From NCBI GenBank assembly GCA_033725935.1, contig MU867094.1, positions 1-64,000 of the forward strand: DNA of 64,000 bases. The letters run 5' to 3'. The stretch comes from Cladorrhinum sp. PSN259. Lineage: Eukaryota; Ascomycota; Sordariomycetes; Sordariales; Podosporaceae. Positions 52,981 through 64,000 of the stretch are shown one piece after another. The notes under the pieces are model-generated. The model did no database searches and had not been told where the DNA came from. It saw nothing but the letters and a program-made list of their open reading frames with translations. Within the stretch, counting starts at the first letter, position 1, and every line of letters begins with the position of its first letter. The translations under genes and the position numbers were made by a program.

Positions 52981-54563
52981 ATGTCGTTCGGCAAGCTCTA
53001 CACCTACGCTGTAAGTTGCATTTTTTGGGTCGTTTTGATGACCATTTTTCTCGCCTGATGCATATTCATTTGCTAACGTTCTCTGGTGGCTCAGGGCAAC
53101 CCCCGCAGCACGGCCATCCGTGCCGTTGCGAAGGCCAATGGCCTCGATCTCGAGGAGATCGAGACTACTCCTTCCCAGCCCACCGCCGAGTTCACCAAGG
53201 CCAACCCCCTCAACAAGGTCCCCGCCTTCGTTGGTGCTGATGGCTTCGTCCTCACCGAGTCGGTTGCCATTGCCATCTATGGTACGTGGCATCAAATACC
53301 CCCCTTCATCATTCAGGCGTCAACCAACTTTGCCCCGCTTTCCTAAAACCGTTCTACCCCCTTGTGGATTACACCTCCCCTCAACCGCCTCACACAAATA
53401 TCGATATGATGACCTAGACATCTTGTAACAGTTATCCCTGGCTGAATAACCATGTTGACGTCGTTCTAACTTCTGATTGATACTGTGTCATTTTCCTTGT
53501 TTCGCATGCCTTATTGTTGCCCAGGGTCTCAGGCTAACAAAGACATGCAGTCGCCTCCCAGAACGAGAAGACCACTCTTCTCGGCAAGACCAAGCAGGAC
53601 TATGCTTCCATTCTAAAGTGGATGTCCTTCTTCAACTCCGAGGTTCTCCCCAAGCTCGGCGCCTGGTTCCGCCCTCTCCAAGGCAAGGACACCTACAACA
53701 AGAAGTCTGTTGATGAGGCTGAGAAGGCCACCAACGCCGTGATTGCTGTCGCTGAGGCCCACCTCGCCAACAACACCTACCTCGTTGGTGAGCGCATCAC
53801 CCTAGCCGATCTCTTCGCTGCTGGCCTCATCGCCAGAGGCTTCGAGTACTTTTTCGGCAAGGAGTGGCAGCAGAAGAACCCCAACGTTACTCGTTGGTAC
53901 TCTACCGTCTACAACCAGCCCATCTACTCAGCTGTTGTCTCCGAGTTCGCTCTCCTCGACGCCCCCAAGTTGACCAACGTTGCCCCTAAGAAGCCCGAGC
54001 AGCCCAAGAAGGCGGCCGCTCCTGCCCCTGCCCCCGCCGCTGCCGCTGCCGCTGAGGAGCCCACTGAGGCCCCCAAGCCCAAGCACCCCCTTGAGGCTCT
54101 CCCCAAGGCCTCCTTCCCTCTTGACGAGTGGAAGCGCCAGTACTCCAACGTCGATACCCCCGAGGCCCTCAAGTGGTTTTGGCAGAACGTTCCCTTCACC
54201 GAGTACTCCATCTGGAAGTGCCGCTACAAGTACAACGATGAGTTGACCATGACTTTCATGTCCAACAACCTCATCGGTGGCTTCAACAACCGCCTCGAGG
54301 GTTCCCGCAAATACCTCTTCGGCTCGGCCTCCGTCTATGGCGTCAACAACGACTCCATCATTGAGGGTGCTTTCGTCATCCGTGGCGATGACTACAAGCC
54401 CGTCTTTGACGTTGCTCCCGATTATGAGAGCTACGAGTTCACCAAGCTTGACCCCACCAACGAGGCCGACCGTGCTTTCGTCGAGGCCCAGTGGTCATGG
54501 GACAAGCCCGCCGTCGAGAACGGCAAGGAGTACGCCCACGCCTGCGGCAAGGTTTTCAAATAA
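52981..54563 (+). CDS. tef4: Elongation factor 1B gamma subunit (eEF1B-gamma)
   Basis: Three exons: 52981-53010, 53095-53281 and 53551-54563, giving 409 aa, all GT-AG. Residues 1 to about 80 are the thioredoxin-like GST N-domain (MSFGKLYTYAGNPRSTAIRA, KANPLNKVPAFVGADGFVLT). About 90-205 is the GST C-domain (YLVGERITLADLFAAGLIAR). An Ala/Pro/Lys linker (about 215-250) leads to the eEF1G C-terminal domain (LEALPKASFPLDEWKRQYSN, FVIRGDDYKPVFDVAPDYES) ending CGKVFK. It anchors the eEF1B exchange complex that recharges eEF1A with GTP. Codon use is strongly C-ending, as expected for very high expression. Yeast has two paralogues (TEF4, CAM1); only one is seen here. Confidence 0.97.
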
Positions 54564-55178
54564 ACAAATAAAAATTGCGCATTCTAGGCCTGCAGGGGCG
54601 GTGTGCTAGACTATGGGACATGACTAATGAATGGATTGGACGGGAAATTACGGGACTGGTTCTGAGCCCATTGGTTCATGTTCATATGTGCTTTTGATAT
54701 CACTCTATAGTCAGGTCGAGGATTTTGAAATGAGACGACAAAAAAAAGACAATAGACACTTGCTGCCACGTCCAGGGATCCGGTTGATGAATGCTAAAGT
54801 ACCACAAGTGTAGTGATAAGATATGGATGAAGTTGATGTATCCTGAAGTTAGTTTAGGTCACGTTCCCTTTGTACATACATCTTCTGTCTGAATTCTTGT
54901 TACTGTCTAAAGTGTTGACGTCCCAGAGACGCTTACGCGCGTATATTTAGTTGCTGTATGTACTGTGAAAATACTATCTGCGGCCGTGTATCGCGACTTC
55001 TTCCAACTATAAGCAACGTGGCTGATCAGTTTGGAAGCAACCACATCTAAACTAAAACTTGTGTCGATTTGCCTTGCATTATACTGCCGGTATCATTAGT
55101 CTGCATTTGCAACATCTATTCTCATATCTTTCTTCGAATCCATTTACTTCTTGGTCAGAAAACCTTGGAAAACGGTTC
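54564..55178. other. Convergent 3' region, eEF1B gamma / NIF-domain gene
   Basis: This contains 3' UTR-like, AT-richer sequence. No gene is supported. Confidence 0.6.
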
Positions 55179-57066
55179 TTAGAATGTCATCTGCTGTCCT
55201 CCATTTTGGTCGCCACGATACTCAGCCTGAGCTCTCAACTGCTCATCGTGTACATTAAACGGCCAGGTCCTGATGTAAGCGCTCACATCCGTTTGCATTG
55301 CCAGCTTGTTTAAGTACTCATGCACCATGGGAAGCACGGGTAGCTCCTCCGTCACTCCATCGCTCCCAGTCTCGGAGGAGGCGGCGTTGTCACCTCCCGA
55401 GAACTCTGGCAGGGTGATACAGTTAAAGGGCTCGGTCCTGGCCTTTTCGGCGCTGTCGTCTATCAGGACGGTGTTGCTCATGTCCCAGCCCTTGCCATCA
55501 GTACCGGGGTACGAAGCGGCAATAGCTGGGTCTCGCCATATTTTGGTCAAGCGCTTGTAGACTTGCACCTTGGCGTTGTAGTCCTCCTTTGTGAGACCGA
55601 ACTTTTCGCGGCCCCACATTGCTACGACGCGGGACTGTTGTTGTGGAGTCAGGAGGACGTCGCACATTTTTGAGACGTTTTCGGGCCGCGCAGAGGACCA
55701 GATTACTACGGTGAAGGTGTCGATTACGTAGGTGAGGAATTCTGCTGCAAAGGGGCGGGCTATGAAGGCATGTGAGTTTTTTCGTTTTGGTCTGTAAAGC
55801 AGGGTTCCGTTTAGGTCAAGCACGACCAAAAGTGGGCGGATGACGGGTGATGGCGCCGGCGCGTGTGAGGAGCGGATTAGGTATTCCTCTGTTGGTTCTG
55901 GGACGCCTCCTGATGCTCTTGATGGGGGTTGGTTTGGTCGGGAGGCTGGTTGTTTGGGTTGCGGTGAGTTGTTGTCGTTCTTGTTGTTTCTCTTATTCTT
56001 GTTCTTTTTATTGCCTTTACCACCGCCATTGTTGTTATCAAGGGCTGGTGCTTGGGACTGGGGAAAGGGAAGGGGAAATTGCTGGGGGTAGTGGTTTGCA
56101 TAGGGAACAGGGTAGCCATAAGCGTCAATTGGCGGTGGTGGTGCAGACTGGCTTGGGGGAAACATGCCCTGACCTTGGCCAGACAAAGGGGGTTGCGGTT
56201 GACCATAGGGCACTCCCATTTGGCCGTAGGCCGAGGGAGGATAATATCCTGCATGTTGACCATACTGGTTGAATGGTTGTTGTTGGCTCTGACCGAAGCC
56301 ATATCCGCCTGGGGCAGCAGGTTGCTGCTGCTGCTGCTGCTGTGGCTGTACCCAATCCTCGCCATACTGGGAGATGCGTAGAGACTGCTCTAGTCTATTA
56401 ATCTCTTCAAACTCTTTCTTGGCCTCAGCCTTAGCCTCTTCTCTTGCCTGCTTTGCCTTTTTTTTTAATCTAGGAGGTAGATAGCCTGTTTGAGGCTGTT
56501 GTTGTTCGCCAGCTGGTGGCCCTGGTGGCCCTGGCGCCTGCCCTGAACCCCGCATTGGGTTGAATGAAGAGGCATTTGGATTGAAACCTTGTGAAGAAGA
56601 CCCACCTCCATGGGTGTTTGAACGTTTCTTCTTAGCCATATCCTCCGGTTTTGTCTCCAGATGTCGCTCATTCAGTGAGTACGGACTAGTCGCACTTCTC
56701 AACAGCACTCTATACGCCTCGTTGGGGCCTGTAACGGATGTTAGCGCCAGAGAGCTGAACTTTTTTCATGAAAATCTTACCACAAGATGAAATTTGTGGT
56801 TGAGACGAGACTTGAAATCGGCCGTCTTCTCTACTAAGTTGACTCTTTCGGGAGCCTAACCAACAACTGGTATGGAAATGTTTGGTATCTTTCCTCGATA
56901 TTTGAGGTCGTCTCTGATGAGGATGAGAAGCGAGCGGGACTGATTGTTGTTGCGAAATATGCGACAACGATATTGATGCCGTTTGACAGTGTCGCTGTGA
57001 AGTTTGACACAAGCCTGCTACGGGCGAGGAAGCTCTCAATATCGACACCGACCGTGGGCGAAACAT
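55179..57066 (-). CDS. FCP1/NIF-homology (HAD) domain protein with predicted mitochondrial presequence and DxN motif
   Basis: Two minus-strand exons, 57066-56781 and 56728-55179, with a 52-nt GTAAGA...CAG intron, giving 611 aa. Exon 1 encodes a basic N-terminus (MFRPRSVSILRASSPVAG) and an FHTS-type motif (KHFHTSCWLGSRKS) typical of fungal mitochondrial precursors. Exon 2 continues with a Lys-rich, then Gln/Pro/Gly-rich disordered part (poly-Q near residue 215). The C-terminal FCP1/NIF domain (about 390-560) has VVLDLNGTLLYRP, VIWSSARPENVSKMCDVLL and TVLIDDSAEKA (D519, D520). The first motif is D400-L-N402-G-T, with Asn where catalytic members have Asp. TIM50 and FCP1/SCP phosphatases share this fold. 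An internal ATG at 56639 (MAKKKRSN) could start a 486-aa form without the presequence. Function is not assigned. Confidence 0.8.
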
Positions 57067-58981
57067 AAAAATATTCTCTAGGGAGACCTAAATTACAGGG
57101 AGCAGGAACGACTTGAGACGGTGAACTTCGAGCCTTTACTCCTTCTGTATCTAGTTTGGACAATTTCATAAAGGGTTCTGTTTTGCCTTGCTAACCGGTG
57201 TAGCAGCGCCTAAGAAAGCCGTTATCGGTCGTGAATATTCTTATCGGCCCTTTTTCAGCGCAAATGAAAATCTACGTGTGATTGGTTGAGTCACGTGGTA
57301 AGACCCTGACTTCCTCTTCTGGGGCATCGTCTCAACCTCCCCTACAATTACATCTCTCAAACCGATCTAGAATCTCACCCCCTTGTAGAAGTCAACTGAT
57401 ATTCATCAGATGTTTATGAGTGCGTGTTTGAGTCTTGAGTTTATGCTCATGAGTGGAGGTCTCTCGACTTCGACCCAAATCCCGTTTGCTTGAAATCAGA
57501 GGGAAAGTATACGAAGTACAGCTACATATCTCTGGTATATACCCTGCCATCACCCCCGTCTGTTTTTTCTGGCCGTGCGTGAACCATGGTACCGGCTCCC
57601 GGCTGCAAGAGCCTCCTTTTCGTCACGGTAGCAGACGGTACCCCTGATCGACGCCATGCATGACATTCAGAAAACGGGAACCGCACAGAGAGCAAACCAG
57701 GCTACGATATAGCTTCCATGCTTAGTTGTGGTATCACATGCTATGTCATGTTGAATTATAGGTGAACAATAGCAACAAAAACAAGACGGTGTTGTGTTGT
57801 TTCACGGCAAGCCTTTTTTCCGGGTTAGGCGAACTTCTTGGAGTGGTGGACTTGAGTGAAGTTTGCTCGCTTGTCCACACATGATGCGTATACCATCATG
57901 AAGTTCCGCGTGGTTCTAAAGGATCTCGGTTTGCTGCATGCAGCCATGTTGGTTGTCTCTTATAGAGGGGGTCAGTCTATCGGCCTTGTCCTCTGATACG
58001 GCCCTGGCTCACGCAAGATATGCCTTATCTCTTAATGAGAGTGAAAACAAATAGATCGCAGTTTCAAATAGGATATAATACAGAGGAAATGCCATGACGG
58101 TTATGGACGCCACATAAATAAAACATCGGTTACAATCTCATCATGCGAGAACCGGTCCATGAGGGGGCTTAATATGACAACACGCCTTAAAAGGGAGAAA
58201 AGCTCCACGAATAGGAGGACCACTGCGAGTTGCTGATAAAACCCGTACAAAGATTCTCAAGGTTTGTAGATAGAACCAAGACCATAAGCCAGACGGGTCC
58301 TTAACTTACGCCCCTGAGCATACCTCGAGGACACGCATTCATACCCCTAAGTTTACATTATCACGTAACATCCCACTCACGCACGAGAGTGCCTCTCTAG
58401 TCGTTGGAGTCAACAAGATATGTATAAGCAGTCGATACACGATGTTACATATCCCGACACTGAAATAGCTTCATGCACGCGATACTGCTATTCGCCTACA
58501 TGATTTCACAATGATTACTCGCTCAACCTCACATGACACCATACAGAAACATTTATCTGAAAGCCAAGACACATTATGAAGACAATACAACCGTTTTCTT
58601 TCTCATGGACGAGAATATTAATTATTTTTATGTAGTACTACTTCTGCATTTAAATCCCTTCACCCTTCATCAAGCATGCTTATAAAAGGGTCCCTTTCAT
58701 GTCCCCTCTGTTTTTGCCCCTGGCAATGAATCCAAAAAGCATACCATTAGATAAGTATATAAGCGAGTGTCCCCTCCCGTTCCCAGAAATATGCATTGGT
58801 ATCCCGAGTTTGTGTGAGTAAAACAAAAATAACGAGCGCCAGGAACGCCCACAATAATAAAAAGAACAAAGAAAGAAAGAAAGTTGTTATGTGCAAGATG
58901 TTTGAGGAAGAAGAAAAAAGGTCATGTGTTTCCTTCCTCCCATTTAGAGATACAATCTGTTTCCACTCATGTTTTCATTGC
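57067..58981. other. 1.9-kb gene-free stretch upstream of the NIF-domain gene
   Basis: No supported gene. The left end is the NIF-domain gene promoter. The right end joins the 3' UTR of the DUF3455 gene. Confidence 0.5.
57281..57297. promoter_or_regulatory. Overlapping CCAAT, TGAGTCA and CACGTG elements
   Basis: Within 17 bp lie ATTGG (CCAAT on the minus strand, 57281-57285), TGAGTCA (57287-57293) and CACGTG (57292-57297, sharing two bases with TGAGTCA). They are about 215 bp upstream of the NIF-domain start, a normal promoter distance. These are the known cores for the fungal CCAAT-binding complex, Gcn4/CPC1-type bZIP and bHLH factors; their use here is inferred. Confidence 0.4.
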
Positions 58982-59881
58982 CTATTGTGAGGCGTAGAAC
59001 CAGTATCTAGTGTTGATTGTTAGCCCATTGGTCTTGTGTGTAGTACGGTTTATAATGGGATAAAACTCACTGGGTAGAGTATTGAATCTCAAAGCTGGCA
59101 GGCTGTCCCTGGCAAGTCGCAGGGGGGCTTCCACCAACAGTCTCGACTCTGTATACCTCCTGAAGCCCACCAGTCGCACCAGGCTTGGCGGTGAGCTTGA
59201 GCCATGGCACTGCGGCTTCTCCCTTCTGGCCCTTCTGCGCACCAGCGGGGGCGGGAATGCTGGCATTCTTCGCGGTCGGGATCTCACCAAGCTTCCATTG
59301 CGAGGAGACGTCGAGGTCGAAGAAGGGCGTGGTGGGGTTGGTGAAGATGTGGATGCCGCTCACTCCGAGATTGGTAGGGGCCAGCTTCTTAAAAGCCTCG
59401 CTTTCGGAGATGTCAAACTGCAGGGCAACGCGCGTGATAGATTGGAGAAGATCGGGATAGGTTCCTGTTACGCATGAGGCGTTGAAGAGTGTAGCGACGG
59501 CACCATTGGCTACTGGGATGGCGGTGGAGTTGCTGAGGTCGCAGGTGTAGTTTTGGGTACCGCGGCCGATGGCGACATGCTTGAGGTAGAGGCCAGGCGA
59601 GGGTGGAGGGAGAGCAGCTGCTTCTGTTGCTTGGGTTAGTACACATGCTGTTGTGGCCGAGGAGGTGGTGTTCTCCTACCTGCTGGGAGAGAGACCCTGG
59701 AAAGGTCGCAGATAGGTGGCGCGCTGAAAGTCTTAGACTGGTGAACCTTGGTGGCAAGGAGGTTGAAGTATTGAGAGATGAGATCGACGCTCTTGGATCC
59801 ATCTGATGATACTTTTGGAAAGGTGGGGGCAGCTGAGACGACGACGCTGAGCGCCGAGACTAAGAATACTGATGCGCGCAT
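58982..59881 (-). CDS. Secreted DUF3455 family protein
   Basis: Three minus-strand exons: 59881-59680, 59629-59071 and 59006-58982, giving about 261 aa with GT-AG introns. A signal peptide is clear (MRASVFLVSALSVVVSAAP, cleavage near residue 18). The body carries the fungal DUF3455 core: PPSPGLYLKHVAIGRGTQNYTCDL, an AVATLFNASC segment, and near the C-terminus a GGSPPATCQGQ...FEIQYSTQYWFY ending. The last 25-nt exon was placed because it restores the YWFY ending; without it the frame stops right after STQ. Exon 2 has three closely spaced in-frame acceptors (exon starts 59629, 59623 and 59617), so the product could vary by 2-4 residues. The biochemical role of the family is unknown. Confidence 0.88.
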
Positions 59882-62667
59882 TGTGGATGTGGATGCGGGA
59901 GTATGAGAAGAGGTTGATGAAGAGAGTATGGAAACAAACCCTAGACGGAAAACCCAAGAGAGTATAGGAAACAGATATGAAATATTGAAACAGAAAGAAA
60001 CGGATTGGAGATGCTAGGTAGTTCTATCGACGCCATCTTTGGGAGATCAAGCAAGGCTATATACAATCCAACTCAAAAAGAAACAAGGTCGACCAGCCGC
60101 CTCCATACCCTTGCCGGGGTTGCACTCGCGGAGAAACGAAATTGTCGGTGCTCCGTGGCCGAAGACGCACAAAAGGTTCTTAGAGCCGGTGGGCAGCCGC
60201 CGGGAACTCAGCATTGGCGGCGGGGAGGTCTGTTTTCTTGAACGTGAGTGGTTGATGAGGATCGACATGGGCATTGGAAAGGTTGGAGGACCCTTGTCCA
60301 TACCCCTGTCTGTTGAACCTGAACAACGGCTCGCAAGCGCCGCGGCCTAGCGTTTCGATCTGACCCTGTCGTTTCTTTTCTGCGTTGACACCTTCCATCA
60401 TGGGGTGTGGCGGACTTGGATTGATGAGACAGGTCGAAGCTGACGATAGTTGCTTCCTTGATAGTGGTTAAACATTGACAAGCTCCACTGTTAGTGCACT
60501 CTATGTCTGTCACACACAAATCATTCGCTCGACTACCCTCTCTAACAGCTTTCAATCTGTTGACGAGGTCACAGTTTCTCCTTCTGAAGCCTAGGTGGGT
60601 ATGGCTGTCTCTTGCCTGCTCCTTGCTGTTAGAGAGCGCAGTCGAGAGGGTCTTTTTTACATATTAAAATTAGAGTTCATTAACAGGCAAGAGCTTACTA
60701 CACTTCTGAGTTTACTTACTGCCTTCCTTCTTCAAACCTATGCTGCCTTGCAATCGCTCGTTTTGCTCGAAGATATCTTGTGATCTGGAGTTGGCGTGTT
60801 TGGCACACTGGACTCAAAGGAGGAGTGTCCCTATCCAACCCCAGCTTCCAGAATGCAGGAAATCAATAATTTGGGCAAATTTGTCGTCTTCGTCACCCCG
60901 GCATTTCAATTTTACCCGCATTCTTTGACACTTTTATTGGCCAACAGTGCGGAGAAGATCTATTTTTGCCCACATTGTTAACGCGTGCTACCCATGCATT
61001 TAACCCACTCATTATTGATTTCGAAGCCTTTAACCGCCGACTTGTCTTTGCGTGCCATTATCGTTTTTGTTGATGTTGCATACGGAAGGTCGGCTATCCA
61101 TATTGCAACTTACATCTCTTCATCTAGATCTGGATGTTGCCGCGTCTAAACTGCGTATGCAGTCGCATTCTCTCATCTCTTGGAGCGCCAACGTCGTTTA
61201 TTTTCAACCGGACGAGGACATTGTGTAATAGCTTGTACCTGACTTTGTGTGCAGCGGGAAGTCATGGATCCGTTCTTTTTGTAGAGCTTTCTTTTCTAAA
61301 TCCAATAATCAGCAGATTCAGAGGAGTACTCATGCGGCAAGGTATCATAAACAGATTCGGCATCTGATGATGTGAGAAGAAGACACTCGTGAGAAAGCAA
61401 AGAAATCCCCCAAAATTGCAATCTCCAAATCCCACCTGGCTCTCTCGGATCTCATCAATGAAGCGCGCACCAAGATTCTTCCAAGCACCCTAGCCGCGGA
61501 TAAAAGCTTGGCCTATCTGGGCAACTTGGCAGCCTCCATCCCGAATCCCACAATTCCGCACCACTTCTGTTCTTCAGCACCACATGGATCATGGATTATT
61601 CCAGTTCTTCCTTTTCCATGATCAGGAAGTCGGTTCCGAGCTTCGCTTCCCATGTCATGGAGCCGTTCTCCACAGCGGACCACAAATTCCAGCCCATCGT
61701 CAAATCCCGTGTCCGCGGTTCCTTCCACCGCGTGGTGCGTAAACGCTGGCCGCTTGATGCGGCCTGCTTTGGTGGCGCCTGGAAACGGGAATTTGTGGAT
61801 GGAATTTGCCTTGTATGTACGGATATGCAGTGCCGTGACCGCGTAAGTGTTCCCCCCCCCACACACACACTTCTTGCGTTGAAGCTGAGGCAACTTGGCT
61901 TTGATTGGACTTGGATGAATTTGGCTGCCGCTGAAAAGTCGGGAATATTGGATATTTTGTATACGAAACTTATCATATGTCGACTGCAACTGCGGATGGT
62001 GTGTAAAGCAATCAGTTATCTCTGCGATCGTCTGTATTCTGTGATCTCGGGAGGGCAGCTGAAGTCGTTGGTTGGTATGGCTTCAACTGCCCATCAACAC
62101 CCGATCTGTTGAGTTATCATACAAAATCACAAGTAATTCTTATGATTTTTCCTGTTCACTACTCCTAGCGACCACTGCACGACATGTGCAGATTATGCCT
62201 GGTATCATCGCAATAAGAATCTTCATCAACTTCTCACCCATGAATTTCTTCTGCCGGACAAACCGTGTCATCATGTCCCGCTTTCTCCTCCATTAAACAT
62301 GAGCGCCACGCGGGAAGAAAAAAAGCCCAAGAAACAGACATGGGACCTAAATCGCGGCCAGACACGCAGGCATGGCCAATCCAGTGAACCCAATCTTTTT
62401 CGTTTTACCACAACCGCCCGCCCAGAATTATTCTCTAGGCACGCATACCTTCCCATCAGGTTTTTCTTCTCTCAAGCCGCCTATGTTACAACAGACCGGA
62501 CCACTCAGCTTCGAGATCTTCTACCACTACCACCATCACATACAAACGTATTACACACAGACCACACTCGCATACAAACACATGTAGACAACAAAGGAGA
62601 ACCAGACACACCTGCTCACTCACTCACTCTTACACGTAGAAAGTACACATCCCGTTTCCATCATCAA
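59882..62667. other. 2.8-kb gene-free stretch
   Basis: No convincing gene on either strand. The 61591-62112 frame has no recognisable motif. A C-run followed by a (CA)n tract occurs at about 61,853-61,870. The left part is the promoter side of the DUF3455 gene and the right part the 3' side of the CASP gene. Confidence 0.5.
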
Positions 62668-64000
62668 TCACGTACTGAACCCTTCCTCCTTCCACTTACT
62701 CCCCTCAGCAGCAGCATCAGCCACCTCTTTGATTCCCCTTGCCATAGCGCCCGTCCCACTAGTGATCACAACATGTTTCTCCGCATCCGTACTGCCCATC
62801 CAGAAGAGCGAGAGAAACACAAGCAAGTGCAGTGCAAGGCAGTATAGTGCAAACAGGTTCCTGCTCGTCCTGCTAGCCAGGACCATCCTCGTGACGGAGT
62901 ACACCACCCTTTCAGGAAGACTCATACGCTTGTAAGCCCTCGCCGACTCCCTCCCCCTAAACGCCGCGAAGGGAGAAATGTTCGACTCGTATGCCTTGCG
63001 ATACCTGTCGAGAGCGATACCTGGACTTGCAGGTCCGCCGATATTGATTGAACTAGGGTTAGGATTGCTGTTCCCAGCCGTGTACGCCGATGAGGACGAC
63101 GTCACTGCTCCCCCCGAAGTAGTCGGTCCTCCAACTCGGTTGTAGGTAGATACATAGCGAGTCTTTTCATAAAGGTTGAGATTATCCCGCTGCAAGGCGG
63201 CAATCTCTTGTCGTAGCTGTGAGACGGTGCGGTGAGATTCTGAAAGCTCCTGCTCGATTTGCGCGTTGCGCTTCTTGAAGCGATCACGCTGGGCCGTGAT
63301 CATTGGCAGGATGCCTGAGCCGCCGCCCATTGGTCGGTCCTCGAACCCTCCATCACGCGGGTTGAAGCCGCTGATGATGGATGACGTGGGGGAAGTCCTG
63401 CCGCCTGGTCTACGGCCGGGAGCAACAGATGGAGCGAACCGGCTGACGTAGGTCCCAGCAACCGAAGCTCCAGAGGGAAAGGCATTAGGTGCCTCGGCTT
63501 GGACATTGGAGAGTTCATTCTCTAACTTCTCATTGAGGTTTTGAGATTTTTCCAGCTCGGCATTTGTGCGGGAAAGCTCCTCCTGCAAGTTTTGTAACCT
63601 GGTCTGGAGGTCTTGATGAGATACACGCAAGATTGTGAGTTCGTCACTCAGCTTTTTGTTACGGGCCAACAAAAGCTGCTCCAGAGTGTCACCCTTCCCT
63701 GTAGCTGAACCGCCACTCTCATCAAGGGCTACTTCCCGCACCTCATCGTCGTCACCGGTGGAGAACTCGATGCTCTTTAGCACCTCGAGCTCCTGCTTAA
63801 CGTCCTCGTAATCGCTCCACTTCTGCACCTTGGACTTGAGGCTGTCCCGCTCCTCCTTAAGCAAGCCGACCTCCCTTTCCAACCCACGGAGCTTCGTGTC
63901 CAGAGATCGCTTCAAGCCCTCCTTCTCCACTCTGGCAGCGTCCAGTTTCCGGATCAGAGAGGAGTTCTCTGACCTCACCCGCAAGAAACCAGGGTCGTCC
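62668..64000 (-). CDS. coy1: CASP/COY1 Golgi coiled-coil membrane protein (3' part, cut by window edge)
   Basis: The frame is open from the right edge of the window to the TGA at 62668, about 443 codons; the 5' part lies outside. Long coiled coils (RGLEREVGLLKEERDSLKSK, RLQNLQEELSRTNAELEKSQ) lead to the conserved CASP C-terminal block: MITAQRDRFKKRNAQIEQEL, LQRDNLNLYEKTRYV, ALDRYRKAYESNISPFAAFR and LPERVVYSVTRMVL. A single membrane anchor (LFALYCLALHLLVFLSLFWM) follows near the end. CASP/Coy1 is a type of Golgi tail-anchored tether working in intra-Golgi retrograde transport. It adds a fourth Golgi-trafficking gene to the window. Confidence 0.94.
   Translation of the reverse strand, partial: DDPGFLRVRSENSSLIRKLDAARVEKEGLKRSLDTKLRGLEREVGLLKEERDSLKSKVQKWSDYEDVKQELEVLKSIEFSTGDDDEVREVALDESGGSATGKGDTLEQLLLARNKKLSDELTILRVSHQDLQTRLQNLQEELSRTNAELEKSQNLNEKLENELSNVQAEAPNAFPSGASVAGTYVSRFAPSVAPGRRPGGRTSPTSSIISGFNPRDGGFEDRPMGGGSGILPMITAQRDRFKKRNAQIEQELSESHRTVSQLRQEIAALQRDNLNLYEKTRYVSTYNRVGGPTTSGGAVTSSSSAYTAGNSNPNPSSINIGGPASPGIALDRYRKAYESNISPFAAFRGRESARAYKRMSLPERVVYSVTRMVLASRTSRNLFALYCLALHLLVFLSLFWMGSTDAEKHVVITSGTGAMARGIKEVADAAAEGSKWKEEGFST

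Noticed and set aside
61591..62112. 173-codon plus-strand frame
   Set aside because: No recognisable motif, and the overlapping minus-strand frame is equally long, suggesting chance.

Overview
The window looks like nuclear DNA of a filamentous ascomycete (Pezizomycotina, most likely a Sordariomycete, though the class is an inference from overall protein resemblance). The grounds are typical fungal GT-AG introns (mostly 50-120 nt) with CTNAC-like branch sites, gene spacing of 0.5-2 kb, and housekeeping proteins that read as filamentous-fungal orthologues. I count 20 confident protein-coding genes, one weak small-gene candidate, one badly decayed gene and one transporter relic. I found no rRNA, tRNA, CRISPR array or intact transposon. 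Most of the window is core genome, not an accessory island.

Left part (1-32.9 kb), dense core genes. It starts with a 93-nt poly-C run, then ESS2 (splicing), COQ8 (ubiquinone kinase-like), AP-1 gamma adaptin, a dead multi-exon gene of unknown family (9.5-11.2 kb), a weak small-gene candidate, calmodulin, the Tlg2-type syntaxin, COX7, clathrin light chain, an Rtt103-like CID protein, the mitochondrial ABC half-transporter MDL1, aspartokinase, a fragment of a PDR-type ABC transporter, SPT4, the SNF1/AMPK beta subunit and the KEOPS ATPase KAE1. Three trafficking genes (AP-1 gamma, Tlg2, clathrin light chain) lie within 14 kb and all act at the trans-Golgi/endosome. A fourth Golgi gene, CASP/COY1, lies at the right edge.

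Middle (35-52 kb). EPL1 (NuA4) and calcineurin B are followed by a gene-poor 12-kb stretch whose only convincing gene encodes a conserved-looking, low-complexity protein of unknown function (44.1-45.4 kb). A 10-bp motif, GTACAGGTAC, occurs four times in this stretch.

Right part (51.5-64 kb). Mitochondrial ribosomal protein uS9m and eEF1B gamma are divergent neighbours. They are followed by an FCP1/NIF-domain protein with a predicted mitochondrial presequence and a substituted catalytic motif, a secreted DUF3455 protein, and the 3' part of CASP/COY1.

Both calcium sensors of the calmodulin/calcineurin pathway (calmodulin and calcineurin B) are present, 24 kb apart. Gene models were spliced by hand. 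Each reported model keeps an open frame, and nearly all splice sites are GT-AG. Two introns (in calcineurin B and uS9m) need GC donors. Regions described as empty are those where I see no ORF with recognisable or compositionally convincing protein. Short multi-exon genes could be missed there.
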